A DNA stretch of 32,823 nt, from NCBI GenBank assembly GCA_902469965.1, contig CABREP010000022.1, positions 1-32,823 on the forward strand, given 5' to 3'. Positions 23,009 through 30,510 of the stretch are shown here, piece after piece. The notes beneath the pieces are model-generated. The model did not search any database, was not told the origin of the DNA, and saw only the letters and a list, made by a program, of their open reading frames with translations. Every line of letters begins with the position of its first letter. Within the stretch, counting starts at the first letter, position 1. The translations under genes and the position numbers were made by a program. The DNA is from Egerieimonas sp900552095 (GTDB taxonomy: Bacteria > Bacillota > Clostridia > Lachnospirales > Lachnospiraceae).

Positions 23009-24547
23009 ATGTCAAACGGCAAAACTTTGATCCGGGGCGCGCTCATCCTCACGCTCACCGGATTTTTCAGCAGGATCATGGGGTTTTTCTATAGAATATT
23101 CCTCTCCCGTGCTATCGGTGCGGAAGGGATGGGAATTTATCAGCTGATCTTCCCCCTCTACTCTCTCTGCTTCGCTTTCACAGTAGCGGGACTTCAGACT
23201 GTACTCTCCCGGTTTATTGCCGGAAAACTGGCGCTCAACGACCGGAAATCCGCCCAGGACAGTCTGGTAACCGGCGTTTTCTTATCTTTCTTGCTCTCAA
23301 TGATAGCCGGCGGGCTTCTCTTTTCTTTTGCCCGGCCTTTAAGCCTTTTCTTTCTAAAAGAGCCCCGCTGTATCCCCCTGCTGCAGATGCTGGCTTTCTG
23401 TGTTCCTCTGGGAACCGTTCATGCCTGTCTCTCCGCCTGGTACTATGCCCGCAAAAAAACAGGGGTTCCCTCTCTTTGTCAGCTTCTGGAACAGCTGGCC
23501 CGGATTCTCTCCTCCATACTTGTCTATCTGATTCTGACAGAACAGGGGCTTCCCGTGACCCCGCTCCTTGCCGTCATTGGCATTCTTGCCGGTGAGACTG
23601 TATCTGCTCTGGTCTCCCTGATCGCTGTATCGCTGGATTTCCAGAAGCACGCTTACGTTTTGTTTCATCTGGAACATCCTCTCTCCTACGCCCGGATGCT
23701 CCTTTTGCCGGCTGCTCCTCTGAGTGCCAACCGCATCCTGCTCACCCTGCTGCAGAGCCTGGAGCCTGTATTAATCCCCGGCCGCCTCCTCCTCTTCGGC
23801 CTGAGCACCAGCGCGGCCTTAAGCATTTACGGAGTCCTGACCGGAATGTCTCTGCCCCTGATCCTCTTTCCCTGTGCGATCACCAACGCAGTATCCCTCA
23901 TGCTGCTTCCCACTGTCGCAGAAGAACAGGCCAAAGGCAATCAGAAAGTGATCGTCTTCACTGTGGAAAACACGATAAAGTACTGCCTGATCCTGGGAAT
24001 TTTTTCCGCCGGAGCCTTTTTCTTTTTCGGCAGAGAAGCCGGCCTTCTCCTTTTTGGAAATGAAAACGCCGGAATTTTTATCCGGACGCTCTCTTTTATC
24101 TGCCCCTTCCTGTACCTGACTGCAACCCTTTCCAGTATCTTAAACGGGCTGGGCAAAACCACCTTTTGCTTCCTCCAGAACCTTGCCGGACTTACAATAC
24201 GTATTCTTTTTGTATTTTTCCTTGTCCCCAAATATGGAATCCCCGGTTATCTGTGGGGTCTTCTGTGCAGTGAACTTGTAATCACTTTTCTGAGTTTTTT
24301 TCTGCTTCACAGAATTGTTCCGTTTTCCTTTTCTTCATGGAACTGGATCCTTCTTCCTGTTTTCGCTCTGTCCATAAGCGGCGGAATCGGACTGTCCGTC
24401 TGCCGTCTGGCCGGACAGATTTTTCCGTCCTTTGTCTCCCTTGCCCTCTCTCTGGGCGCAATGGTCTTTTTCTATCTGTACCTGCTGTGGAGCATGAAAC
24501 TGATTCATCTCCCTGTGAAAAATCACAGGGTTCTCGACAAAAAATAA
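23009..24547 (+). CDS. SpoVB/MurJ-superfamily polysaccharide flippase-like membrane protein
   Basis: The 512-residue protein has about 14 hydrophobic helices along its whole length and the MOP-family look of lipid-linked oligosaccharide flippases. The N-terminus (LIRGALILTLTGFFSRIMGF, then FLSRAIGAEGMGIYQLIFPLY) closely follows the SpoVB pattern of a glycine-rich helix, an Arg, and GAEGxGxYQL. RFIAGKLALNDRKSAQ and LNGLGKTTFCFLQNL are further landmarks. SpoVB acts in spore cortex synthesis, but Lachnospiraceae carry several paralogs, so the exact role is open. TGGAG lies 8 nt before the start. It is read divergently from iscR; an A/T-rich TATATATAG at about 22975-22983 may be its -10 but lacks a clear -35. 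The end of the gene holds a perfect 8-bp hairpin and the -35 of the next promoter. Confidence 0.85.
   Translation: MSNGKTLIRGALILTLTGFFSRIMGFFYRIFLSRAIGAEGMGIYQLIFPLYSLCFAFTVAGLQTVLSRFIAGKLALNDRKSAQDSLVTGVFLSFLLSMIAGGLLFSFARPLSLFFLKEPRCIPLLQMLAFCVPLGTVHACLSAWYYARKKTGVPSLCQLLEQLARILSSILVYLILTEQGLPVTPLLAVIGILAGETVSALVSLIAVSLDFQKHAYVLFHLEHPLSYARMLLLPAAPLSANRILLTLLQSLEPVLIPGRLLLFGLSTSAALSIYGVLTGMSLPLILFPCAITNAVSLMLLPTVAEEQAKGNQKVIVFTVENTIKYCLILGIFSAGAFFFFGREAGLLLFGNENAGIFIRTLSFICPFLYLTATLSSILNGLGKTTFCFLQNLAGLTIRILFVFFLVPKYGIPGYLWGLLCSELVITFLSFFLLHRIVPFSFSSWNWILLPVFALSISGGIGLSVCRLAGQIFPSFVSLALSLGAMVFFYLYLLWSMKLIHLPVKNHRVLDKK
24511..24530 (+). other. Hairpin in the last codons of the flippase gene
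   Basis: CCCTGTGA-AAAA-TCACAGGG is a perfect 8-bp stem inside the coding region, ending 17 nt before the stop. No U-tract follows. It directly precedes the aroF promoter and may protect the upstream mRNA end. Confidence 0.45.
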
Positions 24548-24562
24548 CTTTTGTATTATAAT
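24534..24562 (+). promoter_or_regulatory. Promoter of aroF
   Basis: TCGACA (24534-24539), a 17-bp spacer and a consensus TATAAT (24557-24562). The -35 box lies inside the last codons of the flippase gene. Confidence 0.75.
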
Positions 24563-24572
24563 TATATCAAAT

Positions 24573-24602
24573 TGCCGGCAGATTTCCGGCACACATTTTT
24601 TT
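24573..24602 (+). terminator. Weak hairpin plus U7 tract in the aroF leader
   Basis: TGCCGG (24573-24578) pairs with CCGGCA (24586-24591) around a 7-nt loop. After CACA there are seven T residues. Its position, just past the expected aroF start, would let it end flippase transcripts or attenuate aroF. The 4-nt gap before the T-run makes it a weak terminator. Confidence 0.4.
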
Positions 24603-24624
24603 AAGAGAAAGCAGAGGAATTACT

Positions 24625-25659
24625 ATGAGCTTCACATTCAAAGAAAAACTTCCAACTCCGGATCAGATTCGCGAGGAATACCCCCTGGATCCTGATCTGG
24701 CCGCAGTCAAATCCGGCCGGGACGAACAGATCCGCCGTGTTTTCACCGGAGAATCCGATAAATTTCTGGTTATCATCGGCCCCTGCTCTGCAGACAACGA
24801 GGACTCTGTCTGTGACTATGTATCCCGCCTGGCACGCCTCCAGGAAGAAGTGGCAGACCGTCTGATCCTCATTCCCCGGATCTATACCAATAAGCCCCGC
24901 ACCACCGGAGAAGGCTATAAAGGTATCGTACACCAGCCTGATCCGGAAGGAAAACCGGATCTTCTCCACGGCCTGATCGCCATGCGGAAAATGCATATGC
25001 GGGCCATCCGCGAGTCCGGACTGACCGCCGCAGATGAAATGCTCTATCCGGAAAACTGGAGCTACGTCTCAGACATTCTCTCCTATGTCGCTATCGGGGC
25101 CCGCTCTGTGGAAAATCAGCAGCACCGGCTGGTTGTCAGCGGGATCGAAATTCCCACCGGAATGAAAAATCCCACCAGCGGTGATTTCTCTGTTATGCTC
25201 AATTCCGTTGTTGCCGGCCAGAGCGGACATCATTTTATTTACCGCGGCTGGGAAGTAAAAACAGATGGGAATCCTCTGACTCACACCGTACTGCGGGGCG
25301 CCGTCAATAAATACGGCCGTCCCATTCCCAATTATCACTATGAGGATCTCCAGCTGCTCCTGGAAAAATATGGAGAGCGAAACCTGAAAAACCCTGCTGC
25401 CATCGTGGACGCCAATCATTCCAATTCCGGCAAGCAGTACCGGCAGCAGACCCGGATCGTAAAAGAGATCCTCCACAGCCGCAAAGTTTCTCCCGATATC
25501 TGCTCTCTGGTCAAAGGCGTAATGATCGAAAGCTATATCGAGTCAGGCAGTCAGAAAATCGGCTGTCAGCCCCATATTTACGGAAAATCCATCACAGATC
25601 CCTGTCTGGGATGGAACGAATCCAGAGAACTGGTTTATACGATCGCGGATCTCTGTTAG
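24625..25659 (+). CDS. aroF: 3-deoxy-7-phosphoheptulonate synthase (DAHP synthase, class I alpha)
   Basis: It condenses phosphoenolpyruvate and erythrose 4-phosphate, the entry step to aromatic amino acids. At 344 residues it has the AroF/G/H length. Landmarks are IIGPCSADNED (49-59), LIPRIYTNKPRTTGEGYKG near 80-100 with the PEP-binding Arg and Lys, GARSVENQQHR (phosphate and substrate contacts), IPTGMKNPTSGD, and DANHSNSGKQYRQQ and GVMIESYIESG near the C-terminus. An N-terminal extension as in feedback-sensitive enzymes is present, so regulation by an aromatic amino acid is possible but not readable here. AGAGGAAT lies just before the start. The gene has its own promoter and ends at a long bidirectional terminator. 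No other aro genes are nearby. Confidence 0.96.
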   Translation: MSFTFKEKLPTPDQIREEYPLDPDLAAVKSGRDEQIRRVFTGESDKFLVIIGPCSADNEDSVCDYVSRLARLQEEVADRLILIPRIYTNKPRTTGEGYKGIVHQPDPEGKPDLLHGLIAMRKMHMRAIRESGLTAADEMLYPENWSYVSDILSYVAIGARSVENQQHRLVVSGIEIPTGMKNPTSGDFSVMLNSVVAGQSGHHFIYRGWEVKTDGNPLTHTVLRGAVNKYGRPIPNYHYEDLQLLLEKYGERNLKNPAAIVDANHSNSGKQYRQQTRIVKEILHSRKVSPDICSLVKGVMIESYIESGSQKIGCQPHIYGKSITDPCLGWNESRELVYTIADLC

Positions 25660-25682
25660 GACGCAGATTTCTCCGGAAACCC

Positions 25683-25752
25683 AAAAACAGCTGCAGATCT
25701 TTAAGCACCTTCTCCGCCCCGCGGGAATACTGAAAGATCTGCAGCTGTTTTT
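25683..25752. terminator. Bidirectional terminator between aroF and the SpoIIM-like gene
   Basis: A 20-bp perfect stem pairs 25683-25702 with 25733-25752 (core CAGCTGCAGATC). The arms end in A5 and T5 runs, so the hairpin works for both convergent genes. A small CCGC/GCGG stem sits in the 30-nt loop. Confidence 0.9.
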
Positions 25753-25783
25753 TATCCAAACCCTGGTTTCTCTCAAAATTTCT

Positions 25784-26401
25784 TTACAGGAACTGATTCA
25801 TAAGCATCGGAGTAAGGTAACACTCAATCACAGCCGCCAGCAGAAGAAGCGGTACGATCCAGAGGACAAATGCCCATCCTACCTCTGTCAGTTCCTCTTT
25901 CAGGCTTTTCTCTCCTCTTCCCAGAATCTTTTTGCTGACCTTCATGCAGAGATCAAGTCCCAGCGCAATGCTCAGAAAAATTGCCCCCAGCTCAAAGATT
26001 CCATGGGGCAGGATTCCCACTGTCATCAGCTTCCAGGGAGAAAAGGGGAGCTGCGACGCAATCGCCGCATAATACCCAAACATCACGCCCATCACCACAC
26101 TGTTGGTCAAAACCACATACAGAGGGAAACAGATAAATGGAACAAATCCAAAAATCACTCCCAGACCTGCCACTGAGAGATTATTGATAAAAAGTTCAAA
26201 AAGCCGGATATTTCCCTCTTCATCTATCACATGAGACATACTCTCCTGCATAGTCTGAATCATCTGCTCTGCCTGCTCCGGCTGTCCTGTCATTACTACC
26301 GCAGTCCCCACTGACAGTGCAAGAAAAAGTCCCAGCACGATCAGAAATTTTTTCCACTGCCCCAGCAGGAAGCGCCCGCTTTCTAAAAACTGTTCTCTCA
26401 T
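25784..26401 (-). CDS. SpoIIM-superfamily (DUF95) membrane protein
   Basis: This 205-residue protein has about five hydrophobic segments (KFLIVLGLFLALSVGTAVVM near 18, then segments at about 75-115, 130-150 and 175-195). The motif GILPHGIFELGAIFLS (about 127-142) is a hallmark of the broader SpoIIM/DUF95 superfamily. It ends ECYLTPMLMNQFL, close to the SpoIIM C-terminus. It lies 11 nt after xerD and probably shares its transcript. A second, more canonical SpoIIM is encoded on the other side of xerD. The role of this paralog is unknown; it may act in sporulation or envelope functions. A strong bidirectional terminator follows it. Confidence 0.82.
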   Translation of the reverse strand: MREQFLESGRFLLGQWKKFLIVLGLFLALSVGTAVVMTGQPEQAEQMIQTMQESMSHVIDEEGNIRLFELFINNLSVAGLGVIFGFVPFICFPLYVVLTNSVVMGVMFGYYAAIASQLPFSPWKLMTVGILPHGIFELGAIFLSIALGLDLCMKVSKKILGRGEKSLKEELTEVGWAFVLWIVPLLLLAAVIECYLTPMLMNQFL

Positions 26402-26412
26402 AACCCGTCCTT

Positions 26413-27297
26413 CTATTTCCTGGGATGCGCCTTTGTATACACATCCCTTATTTTATTGCCGCTCGCCTTCACGTAAATCTGCGTGGTAGAAATATCGGAG
26501 TGTCCCAGCATTTCCTGAAGACTCTTAAGATCCGCCCCATTCTGCAGAAGATGCGCTGCAAAAGAATGCCGCAGCGTGTGAGGCGTGATGTCTGCCTGGA
26601 TCCCTGCGGCCCCTGCATATCCTTTTAAAATCTTCCAAAAGCCCTGACGGCTCATCACTTTTCCCGAACAGTTGGTAAACAGCAGGGGACAGTCTTCTTC
26701 TTTCACAAATCCCGGTCTTGCTTCTGTCAGATAAGCCTGAAGCGCTTTTTTTGCCACACTCCCAAAAGGAACCATTCTCTCCCTGCCGCTTTCCCGGCAG
26801 GTAAGAAATCCCAGCTGGAGATTCACATCAGACAGTTCCAGATGAATCAGCTCACTGACCCGGATCCCTGTGGCATACAAAAGTTCCAGCATGGCACGGT
26901 CCCGCATCCCTTTTGGCGTATTCCCCTTCGGCTGAGCCAGCAGAAGATCCACCTCCTCCACAGTAAGGATCTCCGGCATCTTCTTCTCAACTTTCGGCGG
27001 ATGCAGACTCTCCGAAGGATTCTCTGAAATCTCTTTTATCTTGACCAGATACTGATAGAATGCCCGAATGGATGCCACACTGCGCGACACCGTAGATGGT
27101 GCGAACCGCCTGCGCTCCATATACAGCATATAAGAATTTAAATTTGTAGCTGTAACCTGAGTCACATCATCAATCCCCTGTTCCCGCAGAAATTGATCCA
27201 GTTTTTTCAAATCCCGCTCATAAGATACTTCTGTATTTCCGGAAGATTTTTTTGTATTATGTAAATACTGTATAAAACTTTGAATTGCATCGCTCAT
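26413..27297 (-). CDS. xerD: Tyrosine recombinase XerD-like
   Basis: Xer recombinases resolve chromosome dimers at dif. The 294-residue length, the N-terminal SAM-like domain (1-100) and the catalytic domain (108-294) fit XerD. Conserved residues are Arg146 (ATGIRVSEL), His240 and Arg243 (HTLRHSFAAHLLQNG), His266 (LGHSDISTTQIY) and the nucleophile Tyr275. The beta-hairpin that usually holds a catalytic Lys (GKGxK) reads CRESGRERMVPFG here and has no Lys, which may be a lineage feature or a functional change. Bacillus also has xerD near spoIIM, as here. The gene has a good promoter; its ribosome site is weak (GAGGG 13 nt upstream). It is not linked to integrase-type mobile DNA. Confidence 0.92.
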   Translation of the reverse strand: MSDAIQSFIQYLHNTKKSSGNTEVSYERDLKKLDQFLREQGIDDVTQVTATNLNSYMLYMERRRFAPSTVSRSVASIRAFYQYLVKIKEISENPSESLHPPKVEKKMPEILTVEEVDLLLAQPKGNTPKGMRDRAMLELLYATGIRVSELIHLELSDVNLQLGFLTCRESGRERMVPFGSVAKKALQAYLTEARPGFVKEEDCPLLFTNCSGKVMSRQGFWKILKGYAGAAGIQADITPHTLRHSFAAHLLQNGADLKSLQEMLGHSDISTTQIYVKASGNKIRDVYTKAHPRK

Positions 27298-27368
27298 CTT
27301 CTTTTCCCAACCCTCACTGCAGATTTTAAAAAGGATTTCCCTTCCCTTAAAACCCTGATATAACTGCT

Positions 27369-27397
27369 ATTATAAGGAATCCTCCCAGGAAAAGCAA
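27369..27397 (-). promoter_or_regulatory. Promoter of xerD
   Basis: TTGCTT (27397-27392), a 17-bp spacer and consensus TATAAT (27374-27369) on the minus strand, about 72 nt before the gene. Confidence 0.65.
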
Positions 27398-27492
27398 ATG
27401 CTAATTTTGCCCTGCTTCAGGCTTTTTCACTGCAACAACTACATCTCGTTTTTCTCTTACTTATGTCTACTATATTTAGTAAATTGCAAATA

Positions 27493-28095
27493 TTAATTTT
27501 TCGTAATAAATTCGATAAATATTCGTAATATTTCAGGTCCCAGAGCACATTCCCCCGCAGTTCCGAGAAAAAACAGAATTGCTCCCGGAATACACCAGAG
27601 CAGATAGCTTCCATAATCTCTCCATTCCATCCGTTCCCTCTTCCTGCTTCTCTCCGACATCCGGTACACCACCGCCAGAAACAGAAAAAGTCCCGGCAGA
27701 CAAAAAAGGATCTGGGGAAGCAGTGCTCCCAGAACTGCGGCAAACCCTGCCAGCCCTGACTGCAGGATTCCCATTGTACACAGGGCTCCTGCCAGAAATC
27801 CCAGCCACAGAAGTCCTGCCATAATCACAGGAATTCCCAGCATAGTCACACCCAGAGCACCGATCAGCAGACCTGTTCCTGCCCTTCGACGGAACAGATA
27901 TACAAAATAATCTCTAAAATCCGGAACCGGTTTTGCCCCGCTCTCCAGAAGCGCCATGGAGAACAGTCCACCCTCCTGCATCCGATATCTCCAGGAAAGA
28001 TTGGCAAATACAATTCCAAATACAAATCCGAGAAGCAGAAGCAAAAAAAATGCCCGCCAGTAAGTCACAAATCGGGATATTGCCTGTCTGATCAT
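27493..28095 (-). CDS. spoIIM: Stage II sporulation protein M
   Basis: SpoIIM works with SpoIID and SpoIIP in peptidoglycan remodelling during engulfment of the forespore. From MIRQAISRFVTYW (GGGGGGAG just upstream; the ATG at 28164 lacks a site) it has 200 residues and about five hydrophobic segments. Matches to the family pattern include an early FGIVFANLSW helix, the short-loop DYFVYLFRRRAGTGLLIGALGVTML, GIPVIMAGLLWLGFLAGALCTMG, LLPQILFCLPGLF, and a final short C-terminal helix. This closely resembles Bacillus SpoIIM, and the neighbouring xerD matches the Bacillus spoIIM-xerD neighbourhood. A terminator for rny lies upstream. The 195 nt between it and xerD hold the xerD promoter. Confidence 0.82.
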   Translation of the reverse strand: MIRQAISRFVTYWRAFFLLLLLGFVFGIVFANLSWRYRMQEGGLFSMALLESGAKPVPDFRDYFVYLFRRRAGTGLLIGALGVTMLGIPVIMAGLLWLGFLAGALCTMGILQSGLAGFAAVLGALLPQILFCLPGLFLFLAVVYRMSERSRKRERMEWRDYGSYLLWCIPGAILFFLGTAGECALGPEILRIFIEFITKN

Positions 28096-28162
28096 ACTGC
28101 TCCCCCCTTCTTCCGTATCATATGACAGAAGAAGAAAAGATAGAACCCGGATTCCGGAAACC

Positions 28163-28208
28163 AAAAAATGAGAAGATCCCGGGAATCCCCTGAGATCTTC
28201 TCATTTTT
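28163..28208 (-). terminator. Terminator after rny
   Basis: A 15-bp perfect stem (arms 28164-28178 and 28194-28208, core TGAGAAGATC) has a 15-nt loop. On the minus strand it ends in a run of six U, 16 nt past the rny stop codon. Confidence 0.88.
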
Positions 28209-28223
28209 ATGTGCAATACAGTT

Positions 28224-29777
28224 TTATTTCGCGTAATCTACGACGCGGCTCTCTCGAATCACATTCACTTTGATCTGTCCCGGATATTCCAGCTCAGCCT
28301 CGATCTGTTTTGAAATATCTCTGGCCAGCAGCACCATATCCGCATCATTTACATGATCCGGAAGTACCATTATCCGGACTTCTCTTCCTGCCTGAATAGC
28401 AAAAGATTTGTCAACACCTTTAAAGGAATTTGTAATATCTTCCAACTGTTTCAAACGATTGGTATAAGTTTCCAGAGTCTCTCTTCTTGCACCGGGACGC
28501 GCTGCTGAAATAGCGTCTGCAGCCTGCACAATTCCTGCGATCAGAGACTGCGGCTCCACATCTCCGTGATGTGCTTCCACGGCATTAATTACCACTGCAG
28601 ATTCCTTGTATTTCCTGCAGAGATCTACACCAATCTGAATATGAGAACCTTCCACTTCGTGGTCGATGGATTTTCCAATATCATGCAGCAAACCGGCCCG
28701 TTTCGCAAGGCGGATATCAGTTCCCACCTCTGCAGCCAACAGACCCGACAGCTGTGCAACTTCAATGGAATGCTTCAGTGCATTCTGTCCGTAACTGGAA
28801 CGGAACTTCATCCTTCCCAGAAGCCGGATCAGTTCCGGATGAATTCCGTGAACGCCAACTTCCAGAGCAGCTGATTCACCCTCTTCCCGGATCACAGACT
28901 CTACTTCCTTCTGTGCTTTTTCCACCATCTCTTCGATGCGGGCGGGATGAATACGGCCGTCAACGATCAGTTTTTCCAGCGCAATTCGCGCCACTTCCCG
29001 GCGAATAGGATCAAAACCGGACAGTACTACTGCCTCCGGTGTATCGTCGATAATCAGATCCACCCCGGTCAGTGTCTCCAGAGTACGAATATTTCGTCCC
29101 TCTCGTCCAATGATACGTCCTTTCATCTCATCGCTGGGCAGCTGTACAACAGAAATGGTAGCTTCCGATACGTGGTCTACCGCACATTTCTGAATCGCCG
29201 TTACCACATATTCTTTTGCCTTTCTGCCTGCTTCTTCCTTTGCCTTGCTCTCAAGTTCCTTGTAGAGCTTGGCCGTATCAATCTTTACTTCGTCTTCTAC
29301 GGTCTTTAACAGATATTCTTTTGCCTGTTCGGAGGTCAAACCGGAAATTCTTTCCAGTTCCTGTACTCCCCGATCGTGTAATTCGTCAACCTTTTTCTCT
29401 TTTTTCCTTAACTCTGTTTCCTTTGCTGTACAATCCGCTTCTCTGCGCTCGATGGCGTCTGCTTTGCGATCCACCGCCTCCTCTTTGGAGAGAACACGTT
29501 TCTCGTATTTCTGCAGCTCGCTTCTCCGTTCCCGGGTCTCTCGTTCCAACTCATTTTTGGTCTTCAGAGACTCTTCTTTGGCTTCCAAAAGGGCTTCTCG
29601 TTTCTTCGTTTCGGCCGTTTTCAGTGCTTCATCTATGATGTTGCGCGCCTTCTCCTCTGCTGTGCCAATCTTCTCAGCATCCTGCTTCGCTTTCTTGGCC
29701 ACAGCTACCTTGGTGGTAACAGGAACTGCAATAAGCAGTGCGACTAATACAGCAGCAATTGTAATTATAATTTCCAT
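28224..29777 (-). CDS. rny: Ribonuclease Y
   Basis: RNase Y is the membrane-bound endonuclease that starts mRNA decay in many Firmicutes. The 517-residue protein has an N-terminal membrane segment (IIITIAAVLVALLIAVPVTT), a long charged coiled coil to about 200, a KH domain with IIGREGRNIRTLETLTGVDLI (about 218-240), and the HD domain with the metal motif LLHDIGKSIDHEVEGSH and AVEAHHGDVEPQS. All expected parts are present at normal length. The ribosome site AAGGAGG is 13 nt from the ATG because AGGAG-GTG-CTCCT forms a small self-pairing stem between them. It has its own promoter, overlapped by a palindrome, and a strong terminator. Confidence 0.97.
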   Translation of the reverse strand: MEIIITIAAVLVALLIAVPVTTKVAVAKKAKQDAEKIGTAEEKARNIIDEALKTAETKKREALLEAKEESLKTKNELERETRERRSELQKYEKRVLSKEEAVDRKADAIERREADCTAKETELRKKEKKVDELHDRGVQELERISGLTSEQAKEYLLKTVEDEVKIDTAKLYKELESKAKEEAGRKAKEYVVTAIQKCAVDHVSEATISVVQLPSDEMKGRIIGREGRNIRTLETLTGVDLIIDDTPEAVVLSGFDPIRREVARIALEKLIVDGRIHPARIEEMVEKAQKEVESVIREEGESAALEVGVHGIHPELIRLLGRMKFRSSYGQNALKHSIEVAQLSGLLAAEVGTDIRLAKRAGLLHDIGKSIDHEVEGSHIQIGVDLCRKYKESAVVINAVEAHHGDVEPQSLIAGIVQAADAISAARPGARRETLETYTNRLKQLEDITNSFKGVDKSFAIQAGREVRIMVLPDHVNDADMVLLARDISKQIEAELEYPGQIKVNVIRESRVVDYAK

Positions 29778-29822
29778 TGCTACAGGAGCACCTCCTTATT
29801 TAGTTTTCATTGTGCCATACAA

Positions 29823-29840
29823 CAGTATAATTTTATACTG
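29823..29840. promoter_or_regulatory. Palindrome over the rny promoter -10
   Basis: CAGTATAATTTTATACTG is a perfect 8-bp inverted repeat with two central bases. It covers the -10 box of rny, where a dimeric regulator would block it, and it may also act on the RNA leader. Confidence 0.5.
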
Positions 29841-29858
29841 ATTTGATAATTTTGTCAA
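29830..29858 (-). promoter_or_regulatory. Promoter of rny
   Basis: Consensus TTGACA (29858-29853), a 17-bp spacer and TAAAAT (29835-29830) on the minus strand. Confidence 0.7.
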
Positions 29859-29892
29859 TCAAATACTCTCTGTTTTGTAAAAAACGTCAAGA

Positions 29893-30510
29893 TTAAAACT
29901 CCCCGGAATCTCTCTGCAGTTCTCTCAGTACAGCCAGGATATCCTCTGATCCAAACCCCCGGCGTCCCAGAAATCCGTACATTCTCTGAAAATCCTTCTC
30001 TGTAGCTCTGCCTTCTGCCGGCCACTTTTTTCTGACCAGTTCCCGGATAATCTCCCGCTCCGAAGGACGCTCTTCCTCCAGCACCCGGTCAGTCACTTCT
30101 CTGGAGATCCCTCTCCCTGAGAGTTCCATCCTGATTTTCCGTACACCTTTCTTATCCCGGTACTGTTCCACATAACGCCTGGCATAACTTTCATCATCCA
30201 CATAGTGATAGGCCTTCACATAAGAGACCGCTTCCTCTATGACCTCTTCCGGATATTTCCCCTTTCTGAGTCTCTGCCGTATCTCCTGTTCCGTATAATC
30301 CCTCCGGGTCAGAAGATGCATTGCCCGCAGTTTTGCCCGCCTGGGAAGAATTTCTTCTGTAATCTCCCGGTAAACCGAAGCGGGAATCTCCTCCTGCTCC
30401 CGAAGTTTAAAACGAGACAGCTCGCCCCTGTAAAGCACAAAGGCAAACTGTCCGTCAATCTCCACTTCTGTTTTCTGCTTCGTAACCGGCATCAGGCTGG
30501 TGATTATCAT
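29893..30510 (-). CDS. recX: RecA regulator RecX
   Basis: RecX binds RecA filaments and limits or adjusts RecA activity. The 205-residue protein is built of repeated three-helix units typical of the family, with characteristic LLTRRDYTEQEIRQRLRKGKYP (about 86-107), then VKAYHYVDDESYARRYVEQYRDKKGVRKIRMELSGRGIS with the YxxDxxYAxxYv motif, and a final LGRRGFGSEDILAVL. The N-terminal 70 residues are a beta-rich extension common in Firmicutes RecX. Its ATG overlaps the recA stop as ATGA, so translation is coupled and expression follows the LexA-controlled recA promoter. Confidence 0.93.
   Translation of the reverse strand: MIITSLMPVTKQKTEVEIDGQFAFVLYRGELSRFKLREQEEIPASVYREITEEILPRRAKLRAMHLLTRRDYTEQEIRQRLRKGKYPEEVIEEAVSYVKAYHYVDDESYARRYVEQYRDKKGVRKIRMELSGRGISREVTDRVLEEERPSEREIIRELVRKKWPAEGRATEKDFQRMYGFLGRRGFGSEDILAVLRELQRDSGEF

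Noticed and set aside
26413..27297. Integrase of a mobile element
   Set aside because: The size and the spoIIM neighbourhood fit a housekeeping XerD, and there are no attachment-site repeats, tRNA gene or other mobile genes nearby.
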